Translations under genes and position numbers: made by a program
The notes under the pieces: generated by a model
The model's input: the letters and a program-made list of their open reading frames with translations, nothing else
Told to the model about the DNA's origin: nothing
Databases searched by the model: none
Source of the DNA: JBBARC01 sp040400005
GTDB lineage: Bacteria; Pseudomonadota; Alphaproteobacteria; Acetobacterales; Acetobacteraceae
Reading direction: 5' to 3'
Length of the DNA stretch: 18,913 nt
NCBI GenBank assembly: GCA_040400005.1
Contig: JBBARC010000060.1
Coordinates: 1-18,913, forward strand
Shown here: positions 1 to 5,663 of the stretch, piece after piece
Position numbering within the stretch: the stretch's first letter is position 1
Layout: each line of letters opens with the position of its first letter

Positions 1-3
1 GAC

Positions 4-31
4 CCTTAACGCCTAGGGGCTTGGGAGTTAC
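4..31. repeat. terminal inverted repeat, left window end
   Basis: This 28-base block is the exact reverse complement of the last 28 bases of the window (18886-18913). Read towards the window interior it ends in AGTTAC and is followed at once by GAAAAAG (32-38). The right-end copy starts GTAACT and is preceded by the same GAAAAAG (18879-18885). Terminal inverted repeats with a matching 7-base direct repeat on the outside are what the two edges of an inserted element look like. The first bases (GTAACTCCC) resemble those of the complete insertion at 133-322 (GTAACTGCCC). I infer that the window begins inside a related element. The body of that element is not in the window. Confidence 0.7.
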
Positions 32-369
32 GAAAAAGAAGCAAAAAGACTTTTGTAACGCTGAGCCTGGGGCTTTTGGCTACACCGAATCCAGAGCCAA
101 ACGTCAAAAAAGTCTTTTTTGTTTCTTTTTTTGTAACTGCCCAGGTAGGGGTGAGAACGCTAACTGCCTCAAAAGACTCAACTCTCGGCGCGCAGGCCAT
201 TACGTTACCGACGCAAACTGTCCCTTTTTCGGCAGTTTGCGTATCGAAACCAGACCTAAACCCGAAGTCGCCATAAATGTTTTCAATGGGTTGTGTAGCT
301 TCGACCCTACCTGGGCAGTTACTTTTTTTCTTCAGAAAAAAGAAAATCCTTACTTCCTTGCCTTCACCC
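32..369. repeat. inverted-repeat element, copy A (interrupted)
   Basis: This is one copy of the intergenic inverted repeat seen several times here. The left arm (32-56) contains AAGCAAAAAGACTTTTGT. The centre (57-104) contains the conserved GCCTGGGGC. The right arm starts at 105 with CAAAAAAGTCTTTTTTG, is broken at 132/133 by an insertion of about 190 bases, resumes at 323 with TTTTTTTCTTCAG, and ends at the conserved TTCACCC (363-369). Without the insertion, the right arm would match the intact arm of the copy at 17072-17244. Both arms of this copy therefore border GTAACT-type insertions. Confidence 0.75.
133..322. mobile_element. MITE-like insertion with 18-bp TIRs and 7-bp TSD
   Basis: GTAACTGCCCAGGTAGGG (133-150) is the perfect reverse complement of the sequence at 305-322. 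The element is flanked by TTTTTTT on each side (126-132 and 323-329), and removing it restores the right arm of the surrounding repeat. It has no credible reading frame. Its only internal structure is a 10-bp perfect inverted repeat, ACGCAAACTG (211-220) and CAGTTTGCGT (233-242). Size, terminal repeats and target duplication fit a non-autonomous miniature inverted-repeat element mobilised in trans. The transposase family is not identifiable from this copy. Confidence 0.7.
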
Positions 370-384
370 GATCGCCCTGCCCGG

Positions 385-579
385 TCAAAAAGGCAGCGTA
401 AAAGATTGTGGCGGCACCGTTGCCAGGATTTTTAACACGAACACGGCGCCGCCCAACGCAAGCGCGCTAATCAGGCTGGCGGCTGCGGTGTCGCTGCCAA
501 GGGCCTGAAAAGCCTTTGATATTAGGCCGGTTGCAGCGTCACTTGGGCTAGTGGTGGGGGCAGTGGATACGGTCGGCAT
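385..579 (-). CDS. small single-pass membrane protein (hypothetical)
   Basis: This 64-residue protein has a polar Ser/Thr/Ala-rich N-terminus, one hydrophobic segment at about residues 35-55 (Ala/Gly/Leu/Val-rich) and a short tail. No family is recognised. The start is supported by GGAG 8 bases before the ATG and by a plausible promoter at 608-636. A 24-bp perfect palindrome overlaps the -35 box, and a TetR-family gene lies immediately upstream on the same strand, so TetR control is likely. The 3' end lies just outside an inverted-repeat copy. The small size and lack of a known homologue keep confidence moderate. Confidence 0.5.
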   Translation of the reverse strand: MPTVSTAPTTSPSDAATGLISKAFQALGSDTAAASLISALALGGAVFVLKILATVPPQSFTLPF

Positions 580-607
580 AGCTTAAACTCCGGTTATGCT
601 GCACTGC

Positions 608-636
608 AGGATAAGCATTCCGAAGTCACTAAACAA
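608..636 (-). promoter_or_regulatory. putative sigma70 promoter of the 64-aa membrane gene
   Basis: On the minus strand, TTGTTT (636-631) and TATCCT (613-608) are separated by exactly 17 bases. The expected transcript start near 601 leaves a leader of about 20 bases holding GGAG before the ATG at 579. The -35 box overlaps the left edge of the palindrome at 632-655. Confidence 0.45.
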
Positions 637-655
637 GGTTTACGTAAACCTTGTT
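632..655. promoter_or_regulatory. 24-bp perfect palindrome, likely TetR operator
   Basis: The half-site AACAAGGTTTAC is followed directly by its exact reverse complement, with no spacer. TetR-family repressors typically bind uninterrupted or nearly uninterrupted palindromes of this size. The site lies 26 bases past the stop of the TetR gene and overlaps the -35 box of the small membrane protein gene. Without a loop or a T-run it does not look like a terminator. The core TTTACGTA also occurs at 1367-1374, upstream of the TetR gene, which hints at autoregulation. Confidence 0.6.
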
Positions 656-681
656 AACAAAACTTTAGCACTCGGCGCCGG

Positions 682-1326
682 CTAGGCCGCCGCCGGCAGC
701 ACGCGAAAGCCGTCAACCGCCATGTGGATGACCTGATCGATGAGGTCTTTCGGCGCACTTTGCAGCTTGCCGGGCATATCGAGCAGTGCCGAGGTCAGGC
801 CGTGGATGGCGCACACAATAGCTTCGGACATCACCAGCGGGTCACCCTTGCGAAACAGACCTTCGTGAACCAGCTGGCTGACCGCGGCTTCGAGAATATG
901 AAAAGATTTGTCGGCAATTTCGGGTTTGGGCAGGCCGGCGGCGAGCTGGCGGCTGGTCCAGGCCTGGAAGGTTAGACGGTATTCATCGGGGCGGGCCAGG
1001 CTGAATTCGACGTAAGTGCGTAAACCCGCTTCAAGCCGGGCCAGCGGCGGTGCATCGCCGGCGGTGGCGGTTTCGAGCGCTTGCAGCACTTCACCAAAGA
1101 AATCTTCGGCGATGGCGCCAAGGATCGCGTCTTTATCGGTGAAATGCAGATAGATCGCGGTGGGCGACACCCCGACCAAGGCGGCGATGCGGCGCATGGT
1201 GGCCTGCAAAAACCCTTCTTCGAGAAAAAGGTGTTTGGCAGCCGTTAAAATTTCCATACGGCGCGAGCCGCCTTGGCCACGGGGTTTGCGGGTACGCAAC
1301 GGCAAAGTGTTAATAATCTGATCCAT
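682..1326 (-). CDS. TetR/AcrR-family transcriptional regulator
   Basis: This 214-residue protein is a normal length for TetR regulators. The N-terminal helix-turn-helix domain spans about residues 24-72 and has the typical pattern (AAKHLFLEEGF, then MRRIAALVGVSPTAIYLHF, then the KDAIL helix). The all-helical C-terminal ligand/dimer domain carries AIHGL near residues 173-177, as in TetR proteins with the WHG-type C-terminal domain. Its ligand cannot be read from sequence. The neighbouring palindrome and the small membrane gene downstream are the most likely target. Upstream, a degenerate copy of the palindrome core (1359-1379) may serve autoregulation. The region before the ATG has only a weak ribosome site. 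Confidence 0.88.
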   Translation of the reverse strand: MDQIINTLPLRTRKPRGQGGSRRMEILTAAKHLFLEEGFLQATMRRIAALVGVSPTAIYLHFTDKDAILGAIAEDFFGEVLQALETATAGDAPPLARLEAGLRTYVEFSLARPDEYRLTFQAWTSRQLAAGLPKPEIADKSFHILEAAVSQLVHEGLFRKGDPLVMSEAIVCAIHGLTSALLDMPGKLQSAPKDLIDQVIHMAVDGFRVLPAAA

Positions 1327-1358
1327 TGTTCTTTAGTGTTCGCCGTTCACCTAAAAAT

Positions 1359-1379
1359 CAAGGGGTTTTACGTATGTTG
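1359..1379. promoter_or_regulatory. possible degenerate second TetR operator
   Basis: This stretch upstream of the TetR gene carries TTTACGTA (1367-1374), identical to the centre of the perfect palindrome at 632-655, with CAAGG on one side and GTTG on the other. The outer arms match only partly. It sits about 35-50 bases before the TetR start codon, where an autoregulatory operator would be expected. Confidence 0.3.
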
Positions 1380-1430
1380 CAGCGCGGCAGCCCAATGTTG
1401 CGTTGCAGCATTAACCCAACTCTGCGCCCG

Positions 1431-1754
1431 CTAAATCCGGCCGCGCCGATGCCGGAGCAGATTGGGCCCGAGCAGGTTTGGCCCGGGCAGGTTTGGCCCG
1501 GGCAGGTTTGGCCCGGGCAGGTTTGGGATGTGGATAGTGGCGGTGGGGGCGGGTTGATCGTCGTGCGAGTAAATGTGGGTATCGGCATGGCTGGGGTGCG
1601 GTTCTTCGGGCAAGGGGGTGTTAAAACTGGGGCTGTCGATGATGTCGGTGATCACCGCCACCGCGACATCACGGGTGATGCCGGCGGTGGCGGCGTCGTT
1701 TAGCAGGGTTTGCAGGCGCGGTAATAGCCAGGTGTGGGCGGGGGTTTCGATCAT
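1431..1754 (-). CDS. hypothetical protein with C-terminal NLPGP repeats
   Basis: This 107-residue protein has a folded-looking N-terminus (residues 1-45, with the hydrophobic helix-like DVAVAVITDIID), a His/Pro/Asp-rich linker, and about five copies of the pentapeptide NLPGP or NLLGP at residues 77-98, ending in a basic tail. The repeats come from a 15-bp tandem repeat in the DNA. No family is recognised. It is the last gene of an apparent four-gene minus-strand operon, 39 bases after the membrane protein gene. The ribosome site is weak. The 15-bp repeat keeps other frames open as well, but only this frame has a non-repetitive, protein-like N-terminus and a position collinear with the operon. 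Confidence 0.5.
   Translation of the reverse strand: MIETPAHTWLLPRLQTLLNDAATAGITRDVAVAVITDIIDSPSFNTPLPEEPHPSHADTHIYSHDDQPAPTATIHIPNLPGPNLPGPNLPGPNLLGPNLLRHRRGRI
1456..1528. repeat. 15-bp tandem repeat, about 5 units
   Basis: The unit GGCAGGTTTGGCCCG is repeated at 1471-1485 (first base differs), 1486-1500 and 1501-1515, with a diverged unit at 1456-1470 and a partial unit from 1516. A unit length divisible by three means copy-number change would add or remove NLPGP pentapeptides without shifting the frame of the minus-strand gene. Confidence 0.9.
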
Positions 1755-1793
1755 TGATACGCTCTGGCATTTATGGGGTTTGTTGGTGTGCGT

Positions 1794-2219
1794 TTAGCGC
1801 CAGCGATCGGCAGGTTTTAGCAGGTAGTTTGCCAGCATGTAGCGCCACGGCAAGACAAACGGAAAAATCAAACCCAGCAGGCAGGCAAAGGCGGTAGCCG
1901 TTGTGTCGGGGTCCATGGTGCCGGCCGCCCACAGCGGGCGGGCGACGGTGACTAGCCAGATCGATTTCCACAGTATTTCAAAGGCAAGCAGCGGTAGCAT
2001 TTGCAGCGGGTAACGCAACCCCAGCAGCGCCAACAGCGAAACGGCGGCCAGCACAGCGCTAACCACGCCCTGCATCAATTCCCATGGCTGAGTATGGTGC
2101 AGCAGCCCCGGCCAAATTTGCAGGCCTAAACCCACAACAATGAAAAGATAGGCGGCACGCAAGGCGTAAAGGCGCCATAGTGGAACAGTGTTCGATGCGT
2201 TTTCTGATACGTATTTCAT
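1794..2219 (-). CDS. multi-pass membrane protein (hypothetical)
   Basis: This 141-residue protein has about four hydrophobic segments: near residues 17-35 (LYALRAAYLFIVVGLGLQIW), 48-67, 72-92 and 108-128. The C-terminus is a basic PADRWR. I recognise the general pattern from unnamed proteobacterial membrane proteins that often sit beside an ArsR-like regulator, but I know no function. AAAGG lies about 11 bases before the ATG. The gene is 42 bases after the coiled-coil membrane protein gene and 39 before the NLPGP protein gene, all on the same strand, which suggests one transcript. Confidence 0.75.
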   Translation of the reverse strand: MKYVSENASNTVPLWRLYALRAAYLFIVVGLGLQIWPGLLHHTQPWELMQGVVSAVLAAVSLLALLGLRYPLQMLPLLAFEILWKSIWLVTVARPLWAAGTMDPDTTATAFACLLGLIFPFVLPWRYMLANYLLKPADRWR

Positions 2220-2261
2220 AATGGGTAACCTTTGCGTTTTGGTGGTGCTTTGAGGTGCGGA

Positions 2262-2519
2262 TTATTCGACCGCTTTGAGGATAGTTTCGATGCTGGCAAT
2301 GCGGGTTTTGACATCGGCAAGGCTTGCCTGAATGTCCAACAACGCCGCCGCAGTATCGGTTTGTGCGGCGGCGGTGGCTTGGGTGAGCAGGCGGTAGGCG
2401 TCATCGTGGGCGAGTTTGGCGCGGGCCTGCTGGGTTGCCGCAATAGCGCGCATGGCAAACACCAGCAGAATTGTGCCCAGCGGCAGACATAGCGAGGCGA
2501 AATAAATTGTTTCAGACAT
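2262..2519 (-). CDS. membrane-anchored coiled-coil protein (hypothetical)
   Basis: I chose the internal start MSETIYFAS, giving 85 residues, because it begins 11 bases after the upstream regulator gene stops and yields a clean topology. Residues 4-25 form one membrane helix. From about residue 30 to the end there is a charged helical region with heptad-like spacing (LLDIQASLADVKTRIASIETILKAVE) that should form a coiled coil. A longer frame reaching to 2888 overlaps the regulator and is unlikely. The architecture resembles small membrane-bound adaptor or PspB-like proteins, but no homology is claimed. It is cotranscribed with the ArsR-like gene and the two membrane or proline-rich genes downstream. 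Confidence 0.65.
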   Translation of the reverse strand: MSETIYFASLCLPLGTILLVFAMRAIAATQQARAKLAHDDAYRLLTQATAAAQTDTAAALLDIQASLADVKTRIASIETILKAVE

Positions 2520-2530
2520 TGTATAAGCCT

Positions 2531-2866
2531 TCAAAGTTCGGGTTTGGCGGAAAGAGTGAGTGCCGCCTGGGTGATGGTGGCGGCGGTGAGATCGATGGCA
2601 AACGGGCTGGCCGCAAAATAATTCAGCGCTTTGCCATCGCTTGACAGTTCTAATTGGCTGTTGACCAGACCTGCCTCTTCCAGCTTTTGCAGATGCAAAT
2701 GCAGCAACGGCCGGCTGATGCCGATATCGCGAGCGAGCTGGCTGATATAGGTGCGCCCGCCGCGATGAAGGGCGGCAATGATGCGCAGGCGATGCGGGTT
2801 GGCCAGAGCCTGAAGGATGGCCAGAAGCTGGTCGCCGGTTGGGGTGTGGGGTTGGGCGTCTTTCAT
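2531..2866 (-). CDS. ArsR-like winged-helix transcriptional regulator
   Basis: This protein has 111 residues from the start MKDAQPHTPTG. The winged-helix DNA-binding domain covers most of it: LANPHRLRIIAALH (21-34), then the TYISQLARDIGISRPLLHLHLQKLEEAGLV helix pair (39-68) and the beta-wing to about residue 85. No paired Cys metal site of the classical ArsR type is visible, so metal sensing is not supported. It heads a four-gene minus-strand operon of membrane proteins that it probably controls. The reading frame continues upstream to 2998, but the promoter at 2873-2901 and the normal family length favour the shorter start. There is no ribosome site before this ATG. Confidence 0.82.
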   Translation of the reverse strand: MKDAQPHTPTGDQLLAILQALANPHRLRIIAALHRGGRTYISQLARDIGISRPLLHLHLQKLEEAGLVNSQLELSSDGKALNYFAASPFAIDLTAATITQAALTLSAKPEL

Positions 2867-2872
2867 GTGTAA

Positions 2873-2901
2873 GAAATAACTGACGCATGAAAGGGTGTCA
2901 A
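2873..2901 (-). promoter_or_regulatory. putative promoter giving a leaderless regulator mRNA
   Basis: On the minus strand, a perfect TTGACA (2901-2896) is followed after 17 bases by TATTTC (2878-2873), a weak -10. Transcription would then begin at about 2866, which is the A of the regulator's ATG, and no ribosome site precedes that ATG. TGAC (2881-2884) and GTCA (2897-2900) form a spaced inverted repeat inside the promoter, a possible operator. Confidence 0.4.
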
Positions 2902-3324
2902 GTGGTTTATCGCTGGGCGCTTTAACGTGGCTGGAGTGCGCGTGTGGCCGGCAAGAGCCCTGACCCAGTCGCAGCATCGGGTGTGGGCGCAGGCACAATC
3001 GGCGCCGTCGCAGGCGAAGGCGGCGAGGGAGAAGATTTAGTAGGTCTAACTAACCGCGGCATGTGTTTCACGATGTTGGGCTTCACCCAACCCTACGGTG
3101 ACGGCGAAGGTGTTGGCTGGGTGCGATCTTTTAAAGCGGTGGGAGCGATGGCGGCGCCGTGATTGGATGGGGTGAAGTTTGCTACGCGATGGCGAGAAAA
3201 TCCCGCCCCACCGTAACGGTAAGGCGGGCTTCCCTCAGGCAGCAGCACCGCACGGTGCCCCATACCAAAAAGTCTTTTGCTTCTTTTCTTCAGAAAAGAA
3301 GGTTCTTAGCCTTATCCCTGCCCC
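2902..3324. other. intergenic region without a convincing gene
   Basis: No frame here looks like a conserved protein; the 72-codon plus-strand frame from 2944 has low-complexity Gly/Ala content. Structured pieces are GTTGGG-CTTCA-CCCAAC (3075-3091), a small hairpin followed by CCTACGG that I recall as a common dispersed proteobacterial motif; CCCGCC...GGCGGG (3202-3228) enclosing ACCGT/ACGGT; GCACCG/CGGTGC (3245-3258); and a half copy of the inverted-repeat element (3265-3315). Confidence 0.6.
3265..3315. repeat. inverted-repeat element, copy B (right arm only)
   Basis: CAAAAAGTCTTTTGCTTC is followed by the hairpin CTTCTTTTCT (3280-3289) / AGAAAAGAAG (3292-3301), matching the right arm of the copy at 4220-4382 almost base for base. 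The left arm and the GCCTGGGGC centre are missing. It sits just past the stop of the dehydrogenase gene (minus strand). There, a 10-bp stem followed by a short CTTTTT tract could help end transcription. Confidence 0.7.
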
Positions 3325-4170
3325 TCAAACAACAGCCGCCGCAGCCGATGCGTCTTTGGCGCCATCACCGCGAGCAATCGCTTCGTCGAGCATCGCCGCG
3401 ACACCAGGCATAATGGCGAGTTTCACATCGTGGCGGGCAGCTTCTTCGATCATCAGGCGCACATCTTTACGCGCCATGGTCATTTCGAACGACGCGGTAA
3501 AATCACCGCTAGCGATGCGGGCGGCGCGTTGGGGTAGCATGCTACCGGGGTTGAATTTATCAAACAGGCTAAACGCATCGGCGGTGGCAATACCACAGGC
3601 GTGGGCCAGGCGATTGACGTCGCCCAAAGTTGCCATCATCGCGAGCAAGGTGAGATTGCCGAACAGTTTGAAGGCCGCGGCGCGATCCGCCGCTTCACCC
3701 ATGTAGGCCACATGGCTGGTCATTTTCGCCAGCAACGGCAGCAGCGTATCACAACTGGCTTGCGGGCCAGAGATCAGCATAAGGCCCGTGCCGGCATGGC
3801 AATTTGATGGCGCCATAAACACTGGCGCATGAACAAACTGCTTGCCGCGGGCAAGCCACCGTGCGGCGCGCGCAGCGGTTGGGGTGGGGGCCGTGGTAGT
3901 GTGATCAACAATCCAGGTTTCGGCATTGATAACGCCGGCCAACGGTTCCAGCACCGCATCGACAGATTCATCATCGGATAGCGACAGATGCACACTGTAG
4001 GCACCATCAAGAGCCGCGGCGGGGGATGCGGCTAAGGTGGCGCCGGCGGCAACGGCCGCGGCGGCGCGATCGGCGGTGCGGTTCCATACGCTCACCTCGT
4101 GGCCCGTAGCAATCAGATGGGCGACAAACCCGGTGCCCATAAGGCCGGTGCCGAAAAATGCTATTTTCAT
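3325..4170 (-). CDS. NAD(P)-dependent oxidoreductase, 3-hydroxyisobutyrate dehydrogenase family
   Basis: This 281-residue protein has the usual length for the beta-hydroxyacid dehydrogenase family. The N-terminal Rossmann fold has GTGLMG (7-12). The VWNRT pattern at 28-32 suggests a preference for NADP over NAD. The catalytic lysine lies in FKLFGN (K168, N172), and the C-terminal helical domain has the conserved ARKDVRLM. The substrate loop reads HAPVFMAP where family members normally have DAPVSGG, so the substrate probably differs from the classical hydroxyisobutyrate or tartronate semialdehyde. AGGGG lies 8 bases before the ATG. It follows the acyl-CoA dehydrogenase gene on the same strand but is separated from it by 212 bases that hold a repeat. 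Confidence 0.85.
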   Translation of the reverse strand: MKIAFFGTGLMGTGFVAHLIATGHEVSVWNRTADRAAAAVAAGATLAASPAAALDGAYSVHLSLSDDESVDAVLEPLAGVINAETWIVDHTTTAPTPTAARAARWLARGKQFVHAPVFMAPSNCHAGTGLMLISGPQASCDTLLPLLAKMTSHVAYMGEAADRAAAFKLFGNLTLLAMMATLGDVNRLAHACGIATADAFSLFDKFNPGSMLPQRAARIASGDFTASFEMTMARKDVRLMIEEAARHDVKLAIMPGVAAMLDEAIARGDGAKDASAAAAVV

Positions 4171-4219
4171 GGTGTTTCCCCTGTTGTGTGCGGTTCCAAC
4201 TAGGTGGGGAGTGGCTTGG

Positions 4220-4382
4220 GTGGGTCAAGAGATAAGGGGTAGAAACTTCTTTTTTTGAGAAAAAAGAAGCAAAAAAATTTTTGTACTGTTCGGCCTGGGG
4301 CGACGCTGCCACCGCGAACTCTGGCCCAGCGTCAAAAAAGTCTTTTGCTTCTTTTCTTCAGAAAAGAAGGTTCTTTCTTACC
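4220..4382. repeat. inverted-repeat element, copy C (complete)
   Basis: The left arm carries the hairpin CTTCTTTTTTT/AAAAAAGAAG (4246-4269) and AAAAAAATTTTTGT. The centre has GGCCTGGGGC. The right arm begins GTCAAAAAAGTC (4331) and ends with the hairpin CTTCTTTTCT (4348-4357) / AGAAAAGAAG (4360-4369). The arms are imperfect reverse complements of each other. The element fills the gap between two same-strand genes and reaches the stop codon of the acyl-CoA dehydrogenase. It may form a cruciform in DNA or act as a terminator or processing site in RNA. Confidence 0.8.
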
Positions 4383-5525
4383 TTAGCCACCTCGCTTAAT
4401 CGTTTCCCGCGCAATAACCAGTTGCTGTATCTGGCTGGTGCCTTCATAAATGCGTGCAATTCGAACATCGCGGTAAAACCGTTCAATACCGTAATCGGCG
4501 ATATACCCGGCGCCGCCGAATATCTGGACGGCGCGATCGGCGACGCGGCCGACCATTTCTGAGGCAAAATATTTTGTCGCCGCGGCTTCCAGGGTTACGT
4601 CGGCGCCAGTATCGCGTAGGGCAGCAGTTTGCAACACTAATGCACGGGCGGCCATGGCTTCGGTTTTGCAATCGGCGATGAGGGCTTGGATGAGTTGGAA
4701 ATCGCTGATCGGTTTGCCGAATTGATGGCGGGTGGTGGCGTAGGCGACACTATCGGCGATGAGGCGTTCGGCGGTGCCGGTGTAGACGGCAGCGATGTGG
4801 ATACGGCCACGATCTAGCACCTGCATGGCGATTTTGAAACCTTGGCCTTCTTCGCCCAAACGGTTTTCGGCGGGTACGCGGACGTTGTCGAAATTGATAT
4901 CGCAGATATGCGCCCCTTGCTGGCCCATTTTGCGTTCGGGTTTGCCAATGGAGATGCCGGGCAGATCGCGTGGCACCAGAAAGGCGGAGACGCCTTTGGC
5001 GCCGAGGATATCGGGGTTGGTGCGGGCCATAACGGTAAACAGCGCGGCACTATCGGCGTTGGTGATGTAGCGTTTGGTGCCGTTCAGGACGTAGACATCG
5101 CCATCACGGACGGCGCGGGTGCGAACCGATGCGGCATCCGATCCGGCTTCGGGTTCGGTGAGTGCAAAGGAGGTGCCGATTTTGCCGCTGGCGATATCGG
5201 GCAGCCAGCGGTTTTTTTGCGCGGCCGTGCCGAACATCAGCAGGCCTTGGCTGCCGATACCGACGTTGGTGCCGAACACCGAGCGGAAGGCCAGGCTGGT
5301 GCGGCCAATTTCAAAGCAGACGAGCACTTCATCGGCCATGCTGAGGCCGAGGCCGCCGTAGTCTTCGGGGATGGATAGGCCGAACAGACCGAGATCGCGC
5401 ATATCCTGAATGATGTCTTCGGGCACGGCATCGGCCTCGGCAATGGCGGCTTCGGCGGGGCGCAGGCGTTCATCGACGAAGCGGCGCAGGGTGGCGATGA
5501 GGTGTGCGCGGGTTTCGCTATCCAT
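4383..5525 (-). CDS. acyl-CoA dehydrogenase
   Basis: This 380-residue protein is full length for the family. It has an N-terminal helical domain, then the FAD/substrate motif TSFALTEPEAGSDAASV (118-134) with TKRYITNA (150-157). The C-terminal helical domain ends with RIYEGTSQIQQLVIAR, in which Glu361 is at the position of the catalytic base of medium- and short-chain enzymes. It oxidises an acyl-CoA to the 2-enoyl-CoA and passes electrons to ETF. AAGGA lies about 10 bases before the ATG. With the hydroxyisobutyrate-dehydrogenase-like gene downstream, a role in branched-chain amino-acid breakdown is possible, but no other pathway gene is present. It is divergent from the heme-porin operon, with 138 bases between. 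Confidence 0.93.
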   Translation of the reverse strand: MDSETRAHLIATLRRFVDERLRPAEAAIAEADAVPEDIIQDMRDLGLFGLSIPEDYGGLGLSMADEVLVCFEIGRTSLAFRSVFGTNVGIGSQGLLMFGTAAQKNRWLPDIASGKIGTSFALTEPEAGSDAASVRTRAVRDGDVYVLNGTKRYITNADSAALFTVMARTNPDILGAKGVSAFLVPRDLPGISIGKPERKMGQQGAHICDINFDNVRVPAENRLGEEGQGFKIAMQVLDRGRIHIAAVYTGTAERLIADSVAYATTRHQFGKPISDFQLIQALIADCKTEAMAARALVLQTAALRDTGADVTLEAAATKYFASEMVGRVADRAVQIFGGAGYIADYGIERFYRDVRIARIYEGTSQIQQLVIARETIKRGG

Positions 5526-5614
5526 CGGCGTTGTTTCCTTCGGGTGGTGTTGATTTGGCGCGGTGACGCGTCGGGTTGTGAATGGGTTAACCTATTTAAC
5601 GGCAGAGTAGGATA

Positions 5615-5637
5615 CTGGCGCGCCGCTTTTGCGCCAG
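5615..5637. promoter_or_regulatory. hairpin in the divergent control region before the heme-porin gene
   Basis: CTGGCGC (5615-5621) and GCGCCAG (5631-5637) form a 7-bp perfect stem around a 9-base loop, 27 bases before the heme-porin ATG. It could be an operator in DNA or a leader hairpin in RNA. No clear ribosome site was seen between it and the ATG. Confidence 0.3.
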
Positions 5638-5663
5638 ATATTGGGCAACCCTATGGCGCAACC

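Noticed and set aside
1456..1528. CRISPR-like array
   Set aside because: The units are 15 bp in direct tandem with no spacers and are in frame with a protein.
4281..4562. Plus-strand frame beginning in the inverted repeat (KKSFASFLQKRR-type peptide)
   Set aside because: Such peptides come from translating the AAAAAGTCTTTT arms; they appear in several frames at every copy and are not evidence of a gene.
4842..5378. 178-codon plus-strand frame opposite the acyl-CoA dehydrogenase
   Set aside because: It is antisense to conserved catalytic and FAD motifs and has no ribosome site.
3325..5525. A valine-degradation operon
   Set aside because: An acyl-CoA dehydrogenase and a hydroxyisobutyrate-dehydrogenase-like gene are adjacent, but the enoyl-CoA hydratase, hydrolase and semialdehyde dehydrogenase are missing. 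The substrate loop is altered and a repeat separates the two genes.
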